Assembly (NCBI RefSeq): GCF_014841565.1
Contig: NZ_JACYUD010000001.1
Span: 610,752-674,751, forward strand
Direction: 5' to 3'
Origin: Rhizobium sp. CFBP 8762
GTDB lineage: Bacteria > Pseudomonadota > Alphaproteobacteria > Rhizobiales > Rhizobiaceae
DNA: 64,000 nt
Shown here: positions 19,571 through 27,840 of the stretch, one piece after another
How the letters are laid out: each line of letters starts with the position of its first letter
Position numbering within the stretch: position 1 is the first letter of the stretch
Notes under the pieces: generated by a model
Seen by the model: only the letters and a program-made list of their open reading frames with translations
The model's database searches: none
Told to the model about the DNA's origin: nothing
Translations under genes and position numbers: made by a program

Positions 19571-21868
19571 TCAACCCGCCACAGCCATGGGCATATCGGC
19601 GCGCAGCGACTGCCCCCGTGATGCGGCCACGACCGCGTCCACATCCAGAATCAGTGCCACGCGGCCATCGCCAAGAATTGTTGCCGCCGCGATACCGGGA
19701 ACATGATTGTAATTGGCCTCAAGGCTTTTGATGACGACCTGACGCTGCCCCTGAATGGCGTCCACCATCAAAGCGCGCTGCCCGCCGCCTTCCGATTCCA
19801 CCAGAAGCGCCACACCGGCCATGGGATCGGCCTGCGTCTGGCGGAAATCAAGGATCTGCCCGACATCCACCAGCGGGCAGAAACTGTTGCGGATCGAAAT
19901 AAGACGCTGTTGCGCGCCGAAGGAGTGCACGGCACTGGCTTCCGGCTGGAGCGTTTCCACAATGGCAGTCAGCGGCACGACCAGCGTCTGGTTGGCGACG
20001 GTCACGACCATACCATCCAGCACTGCAAGGGTCAGCGGCAGGCTCATGGTGAATACCGACCCCTGCCCCGGTCTGGACTGGATGCTGATGCGCCCACCCA
20101 ATGCTTGAATGGAGCGCTTCACCACGTCCATGCCGACACCGCGCCCGGAAATATCGGACACCTTTTCTGCTGTCGAGAACCCGGCATGGAAAATCAGATT
20201 GTCGATCTCCTCGTCCGACAGGTTCGCATCGGCGGCAATCAGATCGTTATCGATGGCCTTCTGGCGCACACGGTCGCGGTTGATACCCGCGCCATCATCG
20301 GCGAGTTCGATCACGATCCGGCCGGAGCGATGTTTCGCGGTCAGGCGAACCGTGCCTTCGGCGCTTTTTCCGGCAGCCAGACGCTTTTCCGGTGTTTCCA
20401 GACCATGGTCGACCGCGTTGCGGATCATGTGGGTCAGCGGTTCAGCCAGCTTGTCGATAACGGTTTTATCGACTTCGGTGTTTTCGCCTTCTGTCACCAG
20501 ACGCACGGATTTTCCGGTGGTATCGGCAATCTCACGCACGATGCGCGCCATGCGCTGGAACACCGGCTTGACCGGCTGCGCACGGATGGCCATGACGCTA
20601 TCCTGAATTTCGCGCGTCAATTGCTGTAGATCTTCCAGCCCCATATTGATGGCAGAAACGCCGTGGCTGTCGTTCTCAATCACGCTTTGCGACAACATCG
20701 CCTGATTGATCACCAGCTCGCCAACAAGGTTGATCAGACGATCAACGCGATCGAGGTCCACGCGAATGGTCTGCCCGACACTGGCTTGCATGGCCTGAGG
20801 TTGGGAACTGTTGTTTTTCAGCGCCTCGGCACGGCTATCATTATCGGCCAGCACCACGACATTGCTGACGCCTTGCGCCGCCATAACGGACGCATTCAGG
20901 CTTTCCAGATGCGCCTCTGCGGCTGCAATCGCCTCTTCCTGCTCAACGATCCCGCCAATGGTCTCGGCTTCGTCCTCATCCAGCACGGACAGGTCGAATG
21001 GAACGGGCTGCATCGGCAACTCGTTTTCATCCATCGTGACCGTGCTCGGGTTGCCATGGGTCGCCTCGATTGTCAGATCGCAATCCCATTCGGCAAATTC
21101 AAAGACAGAGCGAATCGCATCCTCACCCCTGTCGGTCGCCAGTGAAATCTTCCAGGAGAAGTATGCAGCCTCTGGATCGAGCTCATCCAACAGGGGCACG
21201 CTATCGGTAGAGCAACGGATGCTCATGTCACCGAGGCGCGACAGATCACGCAGCAGAAGCGTGGCCTCATTGCCCTTGGCATATAGCTCGTTGCGTGGCG
21301 CGAAAGAGATATCGTACTGGGGTTTGCCAACCGGTTCAGGCTGAGTTTCCGGTTCATCCAGACCGAAATCATCAAACGAGAATGGCACCGGCGCAAACTC
21401 TGCCTCGTCGCTGGCAGCGGCCGGCGCAGGTGCGGGTTCTTGCACCGGAACCGTTTCCTGCACCACAGCCACCGGCTGGGGCAGTTCACCCTTGGCAAGG
21501 GCGGCCAGTTCCCGCACGAGGGTCTGGCTGCGGGCCGCATCAACAGTACCGCCGTCGCGCGCTGCATTGGTCAGATCCGCCAGCACATCGGCGGATTTCA
21601 ACATGACCTTCAACACGTCTGGGCTCGGCTCAAGTGTGTTGGAGCGTACGCAGTCCAGCGTCGTTTCGAAGACATGAGCAAAAGCAACGAGATCATCCAG
21701 ACCGAAAGCTCCGGCACCGCCCTTGATGGAATGTACGGCACGGAAGACAGCGTTGACCGTTTCCGGGTCACGGTCGCCGTCGTTCAGCTTCATGAGACCG
21801 GACTCCAGTTCTGCGAGTTGCTCTTCGCATTCCTGAAAGAAAATCTCTTTGATTTCGTTCATATCCAT
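19571..21868 (-). CDS. cheA: CheA, chemotaxis histidine kinase
   Basis: Autophosphorylates under receptor control and passes phosphate to CheY and CheB. 765 residues. The Hpt domain has the phospho-acceptor His46 in VHSIKGGAGAFGL. Next come a Pro/Ala/Glu-rich linker and a P2-like region, then the dimerisation and HATPase domains (N box HMIRNAVDHGLE, G1 ADDGAGI, G2 DISGRGVGMDVV), and a C-terminal CheW-like domain ending near residue 750. The longer linker is typical of rhizobial CheA. Followed 4 bases later by cheR. Confidence 0.96.
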   Translation of the reverse strand: MDMNEIKEIFFQECEEQLAELESGLMKLNDGDRDPETVNAVFRAVHSIKGGAGAFGLDDLVAFAHVFETTLDCVRSNTLEPSPDVLKVMLKSADVLADLTNAARDGGTVDAARSQTLVRELAALAKGELPQPVAVVQETVPVQEPAPAPAAASDEAEFAPVPFSFDDFGLDEPETQPEPVGKPQYDISFAPRNELYAKGNEATLLLRDLSRLGDMSIRCSTDSVPLLDELDPEAAYFSWKISLATDRGEDAIRSVFEFAEWDCDLTIEATHGNPSTVTMDENELPMQPVPFDLSVLDEDEAETIGGIVEQEEAIAAAEAHLESLNASVMAAQGVSNVVVLADNDSRAEALKNNSSQPQAMQASVGQTIRVDLDRVDRLINLVGELVINQAMLSQSVIENDSHGVSAINMGLEDLQQLTREIQDSVMAIRAQPVKPVFQRMARIVREIADTTGKSVRLVTEGENTEVDKTVIDKLAEPLTHMIRNAVDHGLETPEKRLAAGKSAEGTVRLTAKHRSGRIVIELADDGAGINRDRVRQKAIDNDLIAADANLSDEEIDNLIFHAGFSTAEKVSDISGRGVGMDVVKRSIQALGGRISIQSRPGQGSVFTMSLPLTLAVLDGMVVTVANQTLVVPLTAIVETLQPEASAVHSFGAQQRLISIRNSFCPLVDVGQILDFRQTQADPMAGVALLVESEGGGQRALMVDAIQGQRQVVIKSLEANYNHVPGIAAATILGDGRVALILDVDAVVAASRGQSLRADMPMAVAG

Positions 21869-21882
21869 AGTGGAAATCCCGG

Positions 21883-22248
21883 TTAAGCGGTTACGCGTTC
21901 GATAGCATCGATCAGTTTGATGGGGTCGAAGGGCTTCACGATCCAGCCGGTGGCGCCCGCCTGACGCGCACGGTTCTTCTTTTCCGCATCGCTCTCGGTC
22001 GTCAGAACCAGAATGGGGATAGCGCGGTACTTGTCGTTCTTGCGCACACCTTCGATAAAGCCGAACCCATCCAGACGCGGCATGTTGATATCGGTCACAA
22101 TGACGTCCGGGTTGGACGTTTCCAGCACTTCGAGACCTTCGATGCCGTCTTCGGCCTGAATGGTTTCAAAACCTGCATTGTTCAGCGTTACCAGCAGCAT
22201 GTTCCGGATTGTCCGGGAGTCATCTACCGTCAGCACTCGTTTTTTCAT
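21883..22248 (-). CDS. cheY1: CheY1, response regulator (phosphate-sink type by synteny)
   Basis: 121-residue receiver domain starting MKKRVLTVDDSRTIRNML. All active-site residues are visible: VDDS, the Asp in VTDINMPRLDGF, Thr in VLTTES and Lys in IVKPFD. It lies between cheS and cheA. In S. meliloti the equivalent protein drains phosphate from CheA with the help of CheS; the role here is inferred from the same order. Confidence 0.9.
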   Translation of the reverse strand: MKKRVLTVDDSRTIRNMLLVTLNNAGFETIQAEDGIEGLEVLETSNPDVIVTDINMPRLDGFGFIEGVRKNDKYRAIPILVLTTESDAEKKNRARQAGATGWIVKPFDPIKLIDAIERVTA

Positions 22249-22250
22249 TA

Positions 22251-22541
22251 TCAATGCTCTCCGTGGCGCTGTTCGACGGACACGCCGAGCAGTGCAGTTG
22301 TTTTTGCAAATGCGTCCGACGCATTTTCATAGGTGTAGGGGAGGTTGTCGGCCTCCCACGTCCGGCCAGCCGATACCAGAACCTGAAGGCACAGGGTTCC
22401 AAGGCGATCCACCTGCCCGGCATCGATGGTGACCGGGCTGCCGCGCAGTGCCAGAAGCTGTGTTTTAAGGGCTGACGCCGCATTCAGATCCAGCACCGCC
22501 GGAAGCGTCAGGGTTTGTACCGTTTGTGTCTTGACTGCCAT
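22251..22541 (-). CDS. cheS: CheS, STAS-domain chemotaxis protein
   Basis: 96 residues from the ATG at 22541 (MAVKTQTVQTLTLPAVLDLN). It has a STAS-like pattern: short strand, LDLNAASALKTQLLALRG, then VTIDAGQVDRLGTLCLQVLV. In S. meliloti the protein in this position, of nearly the same length, binds CheA and speeds CheY1 dephosphorylation. It lies 17 bases after icpA and 2 bases before cheY1. Assigned by synteny plus the fold pattern. Confidence 0.75.
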   Translation of the reverse strand: MAVKTQTVQTLTLPAVLDLNAASALKTQLLALRGSPVTIDAGQVDRLGTLCLQVLVSAGRTWEADNLPYTYENASDAFAKTTALLGVSVEQRHGEH

Positions 22542-22558
22542 ATGCCGTTCCTTGCGCC

Positions 22559-24193
22559 TCAAGCCCCGAGTGCTGCCAGATGGTTGATGTGAAAACGCTC
22601 GTCCTGATCGCCATCCAGAAGACCGGGCTCAAAAGCCGGGATCGTTGCTGCCGCTTGCCGAGAGACGACACCGGTGGCGGATGTGCGGCGAACGCGGAAG
22701 GACCGGATGGTTTCTCCCAGTTCCAGAATCACCATGTGAAGATCTTCACAGGTCTCGCGCGTATGGGTGGCACCGTCGCAGGCTTGGCGAAGATGATCAC
22801 CAATCCGCCCGACATCCGCCGTTGCCCGTTCCAGATCGCTTGCCTGCTCGGTGGTTCGCCGGGCAATCCCCGCCACCGCGCTGTTGATATCGGTCACCTG
22901 CTGGACGATACTACCGATGGACTGCTGCGTGCGCGCGACCATTTCCACGCCTGCGTCCACCTGCGCCTTGGTGCCGGTCACGAGTTGCTTGATTTCGCGC
23001 GCCGCTTCGCCGGAGCGCTGGGCCAGCGCACGCACTTCCTGCGCGACTACGGCAAATCCACGTCCACTGTCCCCGGCCCGGGCGGCTTCGATGCCCGCAT
23101 TCAACGCCAAAAGGTTGGTCTGGAACGCAATTTCGTCGATCACCCCGATGATCTGGCCGATTTTTTCAGCGGAATTCTCAATGTCGGCCATGGCGGAAAT
23201 GGCCTGCCCGACGATGTCTCCGCTCTTCTCCGCCGACTGGCGGGTGACGGTGACCGCCGCTTCGGCACGCTGTGTCTCCAGCGAATTCTCCGCAACACGG
23301 GCCGCGATATTGTGCAGGGTGTCCGCCGTTTGTGCCAGTTCCGACGCCTGTACGCCCGCCTGGCCCGAAAATGTGCCAGTGCCTGCAGCAATGGTCTGCA
23401 GACTGGTTTCTGCGCTCGCCATGCGCTCGGCAAATGTGTCCAGCTGCCCATCCACATCCGACAAGGCCGCATTCAGCGCCGACAAAGGCCCGGTATAAAC
23501 ATCAGGCGCATCGACATCATAGCGGGTGAAATCCCGCTGCTCGATCTTGCGGGCGAGGCCGGTGAGAAGCTCTGTTGCCGCTGCCTGCTCGCCGGTGCGC
23601 TGCTCGATCAGCGACCGCTGGTTATTTTGCCGCAACTCATTGAACCGCAACGAGACAGCGATTTCCACATCGACCATGACCGTGCGCACAAAAGCGCGAA
23701 CGAGATCGAGAAGCTCATCGCGACGGCCCGCCCCCCGCGTGAGAACGGTCGACGGCCATGCCTGCTCAATCAGCCCCGCAATGACCGTTTCCAGCACAAT
23801 GGCATGGCCAGCGATATGCCAGCGCGGATCGAGCCCCATGCGGCTTTCTGCATCGGACAGCACCTTCACGCGCTCGGCATACAGGCTGTCAAACCGCGCA
23901 TCCGTCAGCACATTCCAGTGCGCGGACTGCACATCGTGCAACCGATCATACTGCCGCTCGCTGCTGAAGTTGCGGGCCGCATCGGGAAAGCTCTGGAGGC
24001 GTTGGAAAAAATCGCGGATGGCTAGATGAACCAGCGGTTCCAGCGTCTGGCGGTGGGCGCGCACACGCTCCGTCTCATTTTGCTCCAAACCGGCAAATCG
24101 CAGACGATCCCGCAGGCTGCCGCCTTGCGATTTGCGTCCATTGTCGGGTGTTGCATCCTGTCCCACGCGCGTCTCCGACCGGCAAACGTTCAC
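22559..24193 (-). CDS. icpA: IcpA-like cytoplasmic chemoreceptor with protoglobin-like sensor
   Basis: First gene of the che operon. 544 residues with no membrane segment. The N-terminal 40-200 are a protoglobin-like domain (RLHDVQSAHWNVL, then ESRMGLDPRWHIAGH). The C-terminal signalling domain has the conserved hairpin tip IDEIAFQTNLLALNAGIEAA and a QEVRALAQRSGEAAREI stretch. The position where globin-coupled sensors have the haem proximal His (four residues before the Gly of the GL pair) is Glu116 here, so haem binding is doubtful. The start is a GTG; another GTG lies 9 codons downstream. Confidence 0.87.
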   Translation of the reverse strand: MNVCRSETRVGQDATPDNGRKSQGGSLRDRLRFAGLEQNETERVRAHRQTLEPLVHLAIRDFFQRLQSFPDAARNFSSERQYDRLHDVQSAHWNVLTDARFDSLYAERVKVLSDAESRMGLDPRWHIAGHAIVLETVIAGLIEQAWPSTVLTRGAGRRDELLDLVRAFVRTVMVDVEIAVSLRFNELRQNNQRSLIEQRTGEQAAATELLTGLARKIEQRDFTRYDVDAPDVYTGPLSALNAALSDVDGQLDTFAERMASAETSLQTIAAGTGTFSGQAGVQASELAQTADTLHNIAARVAENSLETQRAEAAVTVTRQSAEKSGDIVGQAISAMADIENSAEKIGQIIGVIDEIAFQTNLLALNAGIEAARAGDSGRGFAVVAQEVRALAQRSGEAAREIKQLVTGTKAQVDAGVEMVARTQQSIGSIVQQVTDINSAVAGIARRTTEQASDLERATADVGRIGDHLRQACDGATHTRETCEDLHMVILELGETIRSFRVRRTSATGVVSRQAAATIPAFEPGLLDGDQDERFHINHLAALGA

Positions 24194-24610
24194 GTTTGCG
24201 CTGATGACGATCCGTGACTGCTGCCGGAAGGCACAGTGCGGTTGTCAATCTTTTGATGAAGGGCATACCGGCCATAATCCGGTGCGTCAGGGCGGCTTCA
24301 TGCCTAGAGGAATCGTTTATCCGACTCCGCTTTAACGCTTAACTACCATATCTATGGTTAATTCCTTGCCCGAAGGTTAACACACGATCCTGCGACGCGG
24401 CGTGAGACCCGCTCAAGTATTCAAAACTCGCTGCGTAGAAACTGGGACTCACCATCCAATCCCAACAATTTTCATTGGTCAAACCAAAGCATTGACTTTT
24501 TCTACTTTCCCCAATACTGAGCGCCCGAGAATTGACGTCAGCTTCAAGCAAGCTTTAACAGCTATTGTTAAATCATAAAGATGACAATGATGTCACTCAA
24601 GGAATGAGCA
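24194..24610 (-). promoter_or_regulatory. Upstream region of the che operon
   Basis: About 420 bases without a convincing gene, clearly A+T-richer than the flanks. The most notable element is a perfect dyad ACCATA-TC-TATGGT at 24345-24358, about 150 bases before the icpA start, which could bind a dimeric regulator. The promoter of the che operon must lie in this stretch. Confidence 0.35.
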
Positions 24611-24724
24611 ATGATTGTTCTAGGATTGAGCGCGACTTTGATCGCATCCTGCACGCTGGCGGCGATGTGGACCTTGCTGACGATTGAAGACCGTCGTCAC
24701 ATGGACCGGCCACATATTTTTTAA
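24611..24724 (+). CDS. Possible 37-residue membrane microprotein
   Basis: Begins MIVLGLSATLIASCTLAAMW and forms one predicted membrane helix (residues 1-24) followed by a charged, His/Arg-rich tail. A good ribosome-binding site (AAGGA) lies 7 bases before the ATG. I know of no family for it. A 27-codon frame at 24605 overlaps it and has no such features. The evidence is only the RBS and the helix, so this may be chance. Confidence 0.35.
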   Translation: MIVLGLSATLIASCTLAAMWTLLTIEDRRHMDRPHIF

Positions 24725-24837
24725 GCTTGAACCGTACTTGCACGTCGCTTGCGGACTTGCTCCCCGTCTGCCTTCCACGCTAGTCTTCCCTCGCAATTGG
24801 GGTTTAACCGAACCTTTATCAGCAGGTGGGACATAGC

Positions 24838-25026
24838 ATGCCATATACTTTCGACGCCGACCTTTCCAGTGCGCTGGATGCTTACCTGTCTGCGCACTCA
24901 CACCTTGGTGACCGTGATGCAGCTATTGCCCAGCTTTTAAGGGAGGCGCTGACACGCGGCGGATACCTCGGCAGCACGGACGAGGGCAAGCGTCCGGACG
25001 AACTCGACTCATCCAACGATGGTTGA
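24838..25026 (+). CDS. Small ribbon-helix-helix-like protein
   Basis: 62 residues from the ATG at 24838. The pattern of a beta strand (YTFDAD), an amphipathic helix (LSSALDAYLSAH), a turn and a second helix (DAAIAQLLREALTRGG) resembles a ribbon-helix-helix or Arc-like DNA-binding domain, with a disordered acidic tail. Its TGA overlaps the ATG of the YbaK-family gene, so both are made from one message. Function is not known; the DNA-binding reading is inference. Confidence 0.6.
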   Translation: MPYTFDADLSSALDAYLSAHSHLGDRDAAIAQLLREALTRGGYLGSTDEGKRPDELDSSNDG

Positions 25027-25502
25027 TGCCCAGCATGAGCCTGCAATCCGTGAAGGACTTCTTTGCGCAGCATGCGCCCGACATTTCTGTTATTGAACTG
25101 ACGGAGAGTACCGCAACCGTGGCGCTGGCAGCCGCTGCCCATGGCGTAGAGCCGGGCCAGATTGCCAAGACCCTGTCAGCCCGGTTGGGTGATGACGTCA
25201 TCCTGATTGTCATGCGTGGCGACGCACGGTTGGACAACAAAAAGTATAAGGCTCATTTCGGCTCGAAAGTGCGCATGTTGCCGCTGGAAGAGGTTGAGGC
25301 GGAAACAGGCCATCCGGTTGGCGGCGTTTGCCCCTTCGGCATACCGGAAACAATCCGTGTGTATTGCGACGAATCGCTGAAAGCGTTTGCCGAGGTTGTG
25401 CCGGCTGCGGGCGACATTCATGCGGCTGTTCGCATTGCGCCAGACCGCATGGCCGCCCTGACGAAGGCCGAATGGATTGACGTGACCATATCGACCTCAT
25501 AA
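25026..25502 (+). CDS. YbaK/EbsC-family aminoacyl-tRNA editing hydrolase
   Basis: 158 residues, YbaK-type deacylase fold: ALAAAAHGVEPGQIAKTL, the conserved LIVMRGDARLDNKKYK with the catalytic-region Lys, and VGGVCPFGI as the diagnostic GGxxPFG-like motif. Members of this family hydrolyse mischarged tRNA such as Ala- or Cys-tRNA-Pro; the exact substrate cannot be told. It starts in the stop codon of the small upstream gene and ends at a strong terminator. Confidence 0.87.
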   Translation: MPSMSLQSVKDFFAQHAPDISVIELTESTATVALAAAAHGVEPGQIAKTLSARLGDDVILIVMRGDARLDNKKYKAHFGSKVRMLPLEEVEAETGHPVGGVCPFGIPETIRVYCDESLKAFAEVVPAAGDIHAAVRIAPDRMAALTKAEWIDVTISTS

Positions 25503-25503
25503 A

Positions 25504-25535
25504 AATGCCCGGAGGAACTCCGGGCATTGTCTTTT
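25504..25535. terminator. Bidirectional rho-independent terminator
   Basis: Perfect 11-bp stem (AATGCCCGGAG / CTCCGGGCATT) with a 3-base loop, with T-rich sequence after it on the plus strand and TTTTTAT after it on the minus strand. It separates the convergent YbaK-family and glycine-rich-protein genes. Confidence 0.85.
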
Positions 25536-25606
25536 CTAAAACGCGTATGAGTTGACGCATGGTCCCGATGGAAAAGCGCTCCCGCTTTTACTTGAAATGC
25601 TCTCGC

Positions 25607-26479
25607 TCAACGGTTCGCCATTTGCAGCAGGGAACACAGGGCTGCCAATCCGGCATCACCACCGCCTGCTCCGATTGCCCTGCACCGGTTCAACACCTGA
25701 CGCTGTTGTGTGCTGGACATATTGCGGAACGCTGCCAATTGATTGCGCTGGGAGCGGTTCAAGTTGGATGGGCTGGTGGAGGTAACGTCACGCTGCGCAC
25801 CAGATGTGCTGGAATTGGTATCGGTGCCGCTCAGGCCGCCGGTGTTGGCCGTATTCGTGCCAGTCCCGTTCGTGCCCGTGCCGTTGTTACCGGTCCCTGT
25901 GTTTCCACCGGTGTTTCCAGAGTTGTTGTTGCCGCCAATACCAATACCGACACCGGCATTGACACCACGTCCACCGCCGACACTGGCCCCAACGCCAGCA
26001 TTAATTCCACCGGAACCACCCACACTGGCACCAACACCGGCCCCAATACCGCGACCGCCACCAACATTGGCGCCTGCGCCTGCGTTCACTCCGCTGGAGC
26101 CGCCAACGCTGGCGCCCACTCCTGCACTGACGCCACGACCGCCGCCCACATTGGCACCGGCACCGGCACCAACGCCATTTGCACCGCCGACACTGGCACC
26201 AACGCCCGCATTTACACCACTGGCACCGCCAACCGTGGCTCCTGCCCCGACGCCAAGGCCGCCAGCATTATTACGACCGAGGCCAACACCCACACCAATT
26301 CCACCGATGCCGACACCGACGCCCAGTCCGCCACCGCGCGAGCCGCCGCTATTCGATCCGCTGCTGCCTCCGCCCTGCCCCTGGCTTGAACTTTGTGCAG
26401 AAACCGTTGTTACAACACCCGACAGTAAAAAAGCCGAGCCAAGAAAAACAGACAAAGCCTGCTTGCAAACATTCCTCAT
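25607..26479 (-). CDS. Secreted glycine-rich repeat protein
   Basis: 290 residues with a clear signal peptide (cleavage near TVSAQSS). Residues 30-65 are Gly/Ser-rich, and residues 66-185 are alternating 15-17-residue repeats of the type GVNAGVGASVGGSSG and GVGAGAGANVGGGRG. A Thr/Asn/Gly-rich linker follows. The C-terminal 50 residues are ordinary sequence with two Cys (NRCRAIG and LAALCSLLQM). A strong ribosome-binding site AGGAGG lies before the ATG. Function unknown; the repeats suggest a surface or matrix protein. The opposite strand of the repeats also reads as a long Pro/Ala/Thr frame, which is an artefact of repeat composition. Confidence 0.8.
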   Translation of the reverse strand: MRNVCKQALSVFLGSAFLLSGVVTTVSAQSSSQGQGGGSSGSNSGGSRGGGLGVGVGIGGIGVGVGLGRNNAGGLGVGAGATVGGASGVNAGVGASVGGANGVGAGAGANVGGGRGVSAGVGASVGGSSGVNAGAGANVGGGRGIGAGVGASVGGSGGINAGVGASVGGGRGVNAGVGIGIGGNNNSGNTGGNTGTGNNGTGTNGTGTNTANTGGLSGTDTNSSTSGAQRDVTSTSPSNLNRSQRNQLAAFRNMSSTQQRQVLNRCRAIGAGGGDAGLAALCSLLQMANR

Positions 26480-26788
26480 TTTACTTCCTCCTAAGCGACC
26501 ACTTGCTGGTCCTGATAAAACAACTTGGAGGACGCACTATAAGTTTCCGGAAATCGGCAAAATTTGCGTGACTCTATTTAAGATATTGAATCACCATAAG
26601 TTTAACTTACGGAAATTTCTGCTCAGTGGCCAATCCCCATTAAAGTTCTTTGGAAAACATGTTCGTTAGGCGATCCTAGCTGTCGTTGCCGTGATTTGCA
26701 TTTGCCGAAAATGAATGTTGGTTAAAGCATACCTTTACCGTCATATTTGATATGCTATACTCGTTTACCCGCTGATGTTTGGACCGCC
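26480..26788. promoter_or_regulatory. Divergent region between the glycine-rich and AraC genes
   Basis: About 310 bases, A+T-rich, no gene seen. It contains a perfect dyad TAAGTT-T-AACTTA at 26597-26609, possibly an operator for one of the divergent genes. No recognisable Fur or Irr box is evident by eye. Confidence 0.3.
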
Positions 26789-27673
26789 ATGACCTTCCAG
26801 CCACGAATGTCGAATAAAATTGACGGCTTTGCTGTTCTGAATGGCCCGAACCGTCGCCACTGGAACGGTGTTGCCGTGGATCTGTGGGATGTTGCTTGCG
26901 CGCCGGGTGCAGGGGGTTATTACGTGGGTGCGGATCCCAGGCTGCTGGTTATACTTGAAGCACCGGCTTTTCCCACAAGTCAACTTGCTATTTCGACCCG
27001 TAAGGACGAGCGCTTTCAACTGAGCGATCACCGCGCCATGTCCTATATTCCTGCAAACATGGAAATATGGGCGCACATGACCCATCAAAGTCGAATTCGG
27101 CACATCGACTTTCACTTCAATATCGACGACCTGACACAACGCCTGATGGAGGATGTTGACAGCACGGTTCTGGCTAAACCGCGGCTACAATTCTTTGATC
27201 CCCGGATATATGCGCTTGCCGAACTGGTCGCACAGGAATGCGTCAATCCCAACCCGTTGCATGATCTTTACGGAGATGGACTGACGGTTGCTCTTTTCAT
27301 TGACCTCATGCAGATCGGCAAGAGGAAAGTGCGCAAGCGCAGCCAGTTAGCCGCCTGGCAAATGCGGCGCACGGTGGACTATCTGGAAGCAAACTGCCTG
27401 CGCTCCGTCAGACTGCAGGAACTGGCTGACCTGACCGGCCTTTCCCAGTCGCATTTCAGCCACGCTTTCAAGGCATCGACGGGCGTGGCACCCCACCAAT
27501 GGCAGATGAGGGCACGCATTGAGAAGGTTAAGTGCCTGCTTTCCGATGGCACCTTGCCGCTGGCCACAATAGCGGTGGAAACAGGGTTTACGGATCAGGC
27601 ACATTTTACAAAGGTCTTCCGCCGCATAGTCGGAACAACACCTGCGCACTGGCAAAAAAGTCACAGACGGTGA
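26789..27673 (+). CDS. AraC-family transcriptional regulator
   Basis: 294 residues from the ATG at 26789 (MTFQPRMSNKIDGF); a TTG 14 codons upstream is also open. The C-terminal 100 residues carry two HTH motifs of the AraC/XylS family (SVRLQELADLTGLSQSHFSH, then LATIAVETGFTDQAHFTKVF with the signature FRRIVGTTPAHW). The N-terminal 190 residues are an unclassified effector domain. It lies 167 bases upstream of a siderophore receptor gene on the same strand, as PchR- and RhrA-type regulators do, so control of that receptor is likely but inferred. Confidence 0.9.
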   Translation: MTFQPRMSNKIDGFAVLNGPNRRHWNGVAVDLWDVACAPGAGGYYVGADPRLLVILEAPAFPTSQLAISTRKDERFQLSDHRAMSYIPANMEIWAHMTHQSRIRHIDFHFNIDDLTQRLMEDVDSTVLAKPRLQFFDPRIYALAELVAQECVNPNPLHDLYGDGLTVALFIDLMQIGKRKVRKRSQLAAWQMRRTVDYLEANCLRSVRLQELADLTGLSQSHFSHAFKASTGVAPHQWQMRARIEKVKCLLSDGTLPLATIAVETGFTDQAHFTKVFRRIVGTTPAHWQKSHRR

Positions 27674-27840
27674 AAACCCGCGTATTCTCTAAATTGACGG
27701 GGTACATGGCCCAAAATTTTACAAAGATCAAAAGGATCGAACAATCCTGCGCGCGAATAGTTGATGTAATTCCTCACATTAAATAGCTAATTTGAGGGTT
27801 TGCTGGTCTTGGGACTTGGCAGGCCAGTTGCGGGGTCATC

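Noticed and set aside
22580..24025. 481-codon plus-strand frame over icpA
   Set aside because: Shadow of the chemoreceptor gene; high G+C makes such frames common.
25559..26669. Long plus-strand frames rich in Pro, Ala and Thr opposite the glycine-rich gene
   Set aside because: They arise because the repeat DNA is open on both strands. The minus strand has the signal peptide, the AGGAGG site and the normal C-terminus.
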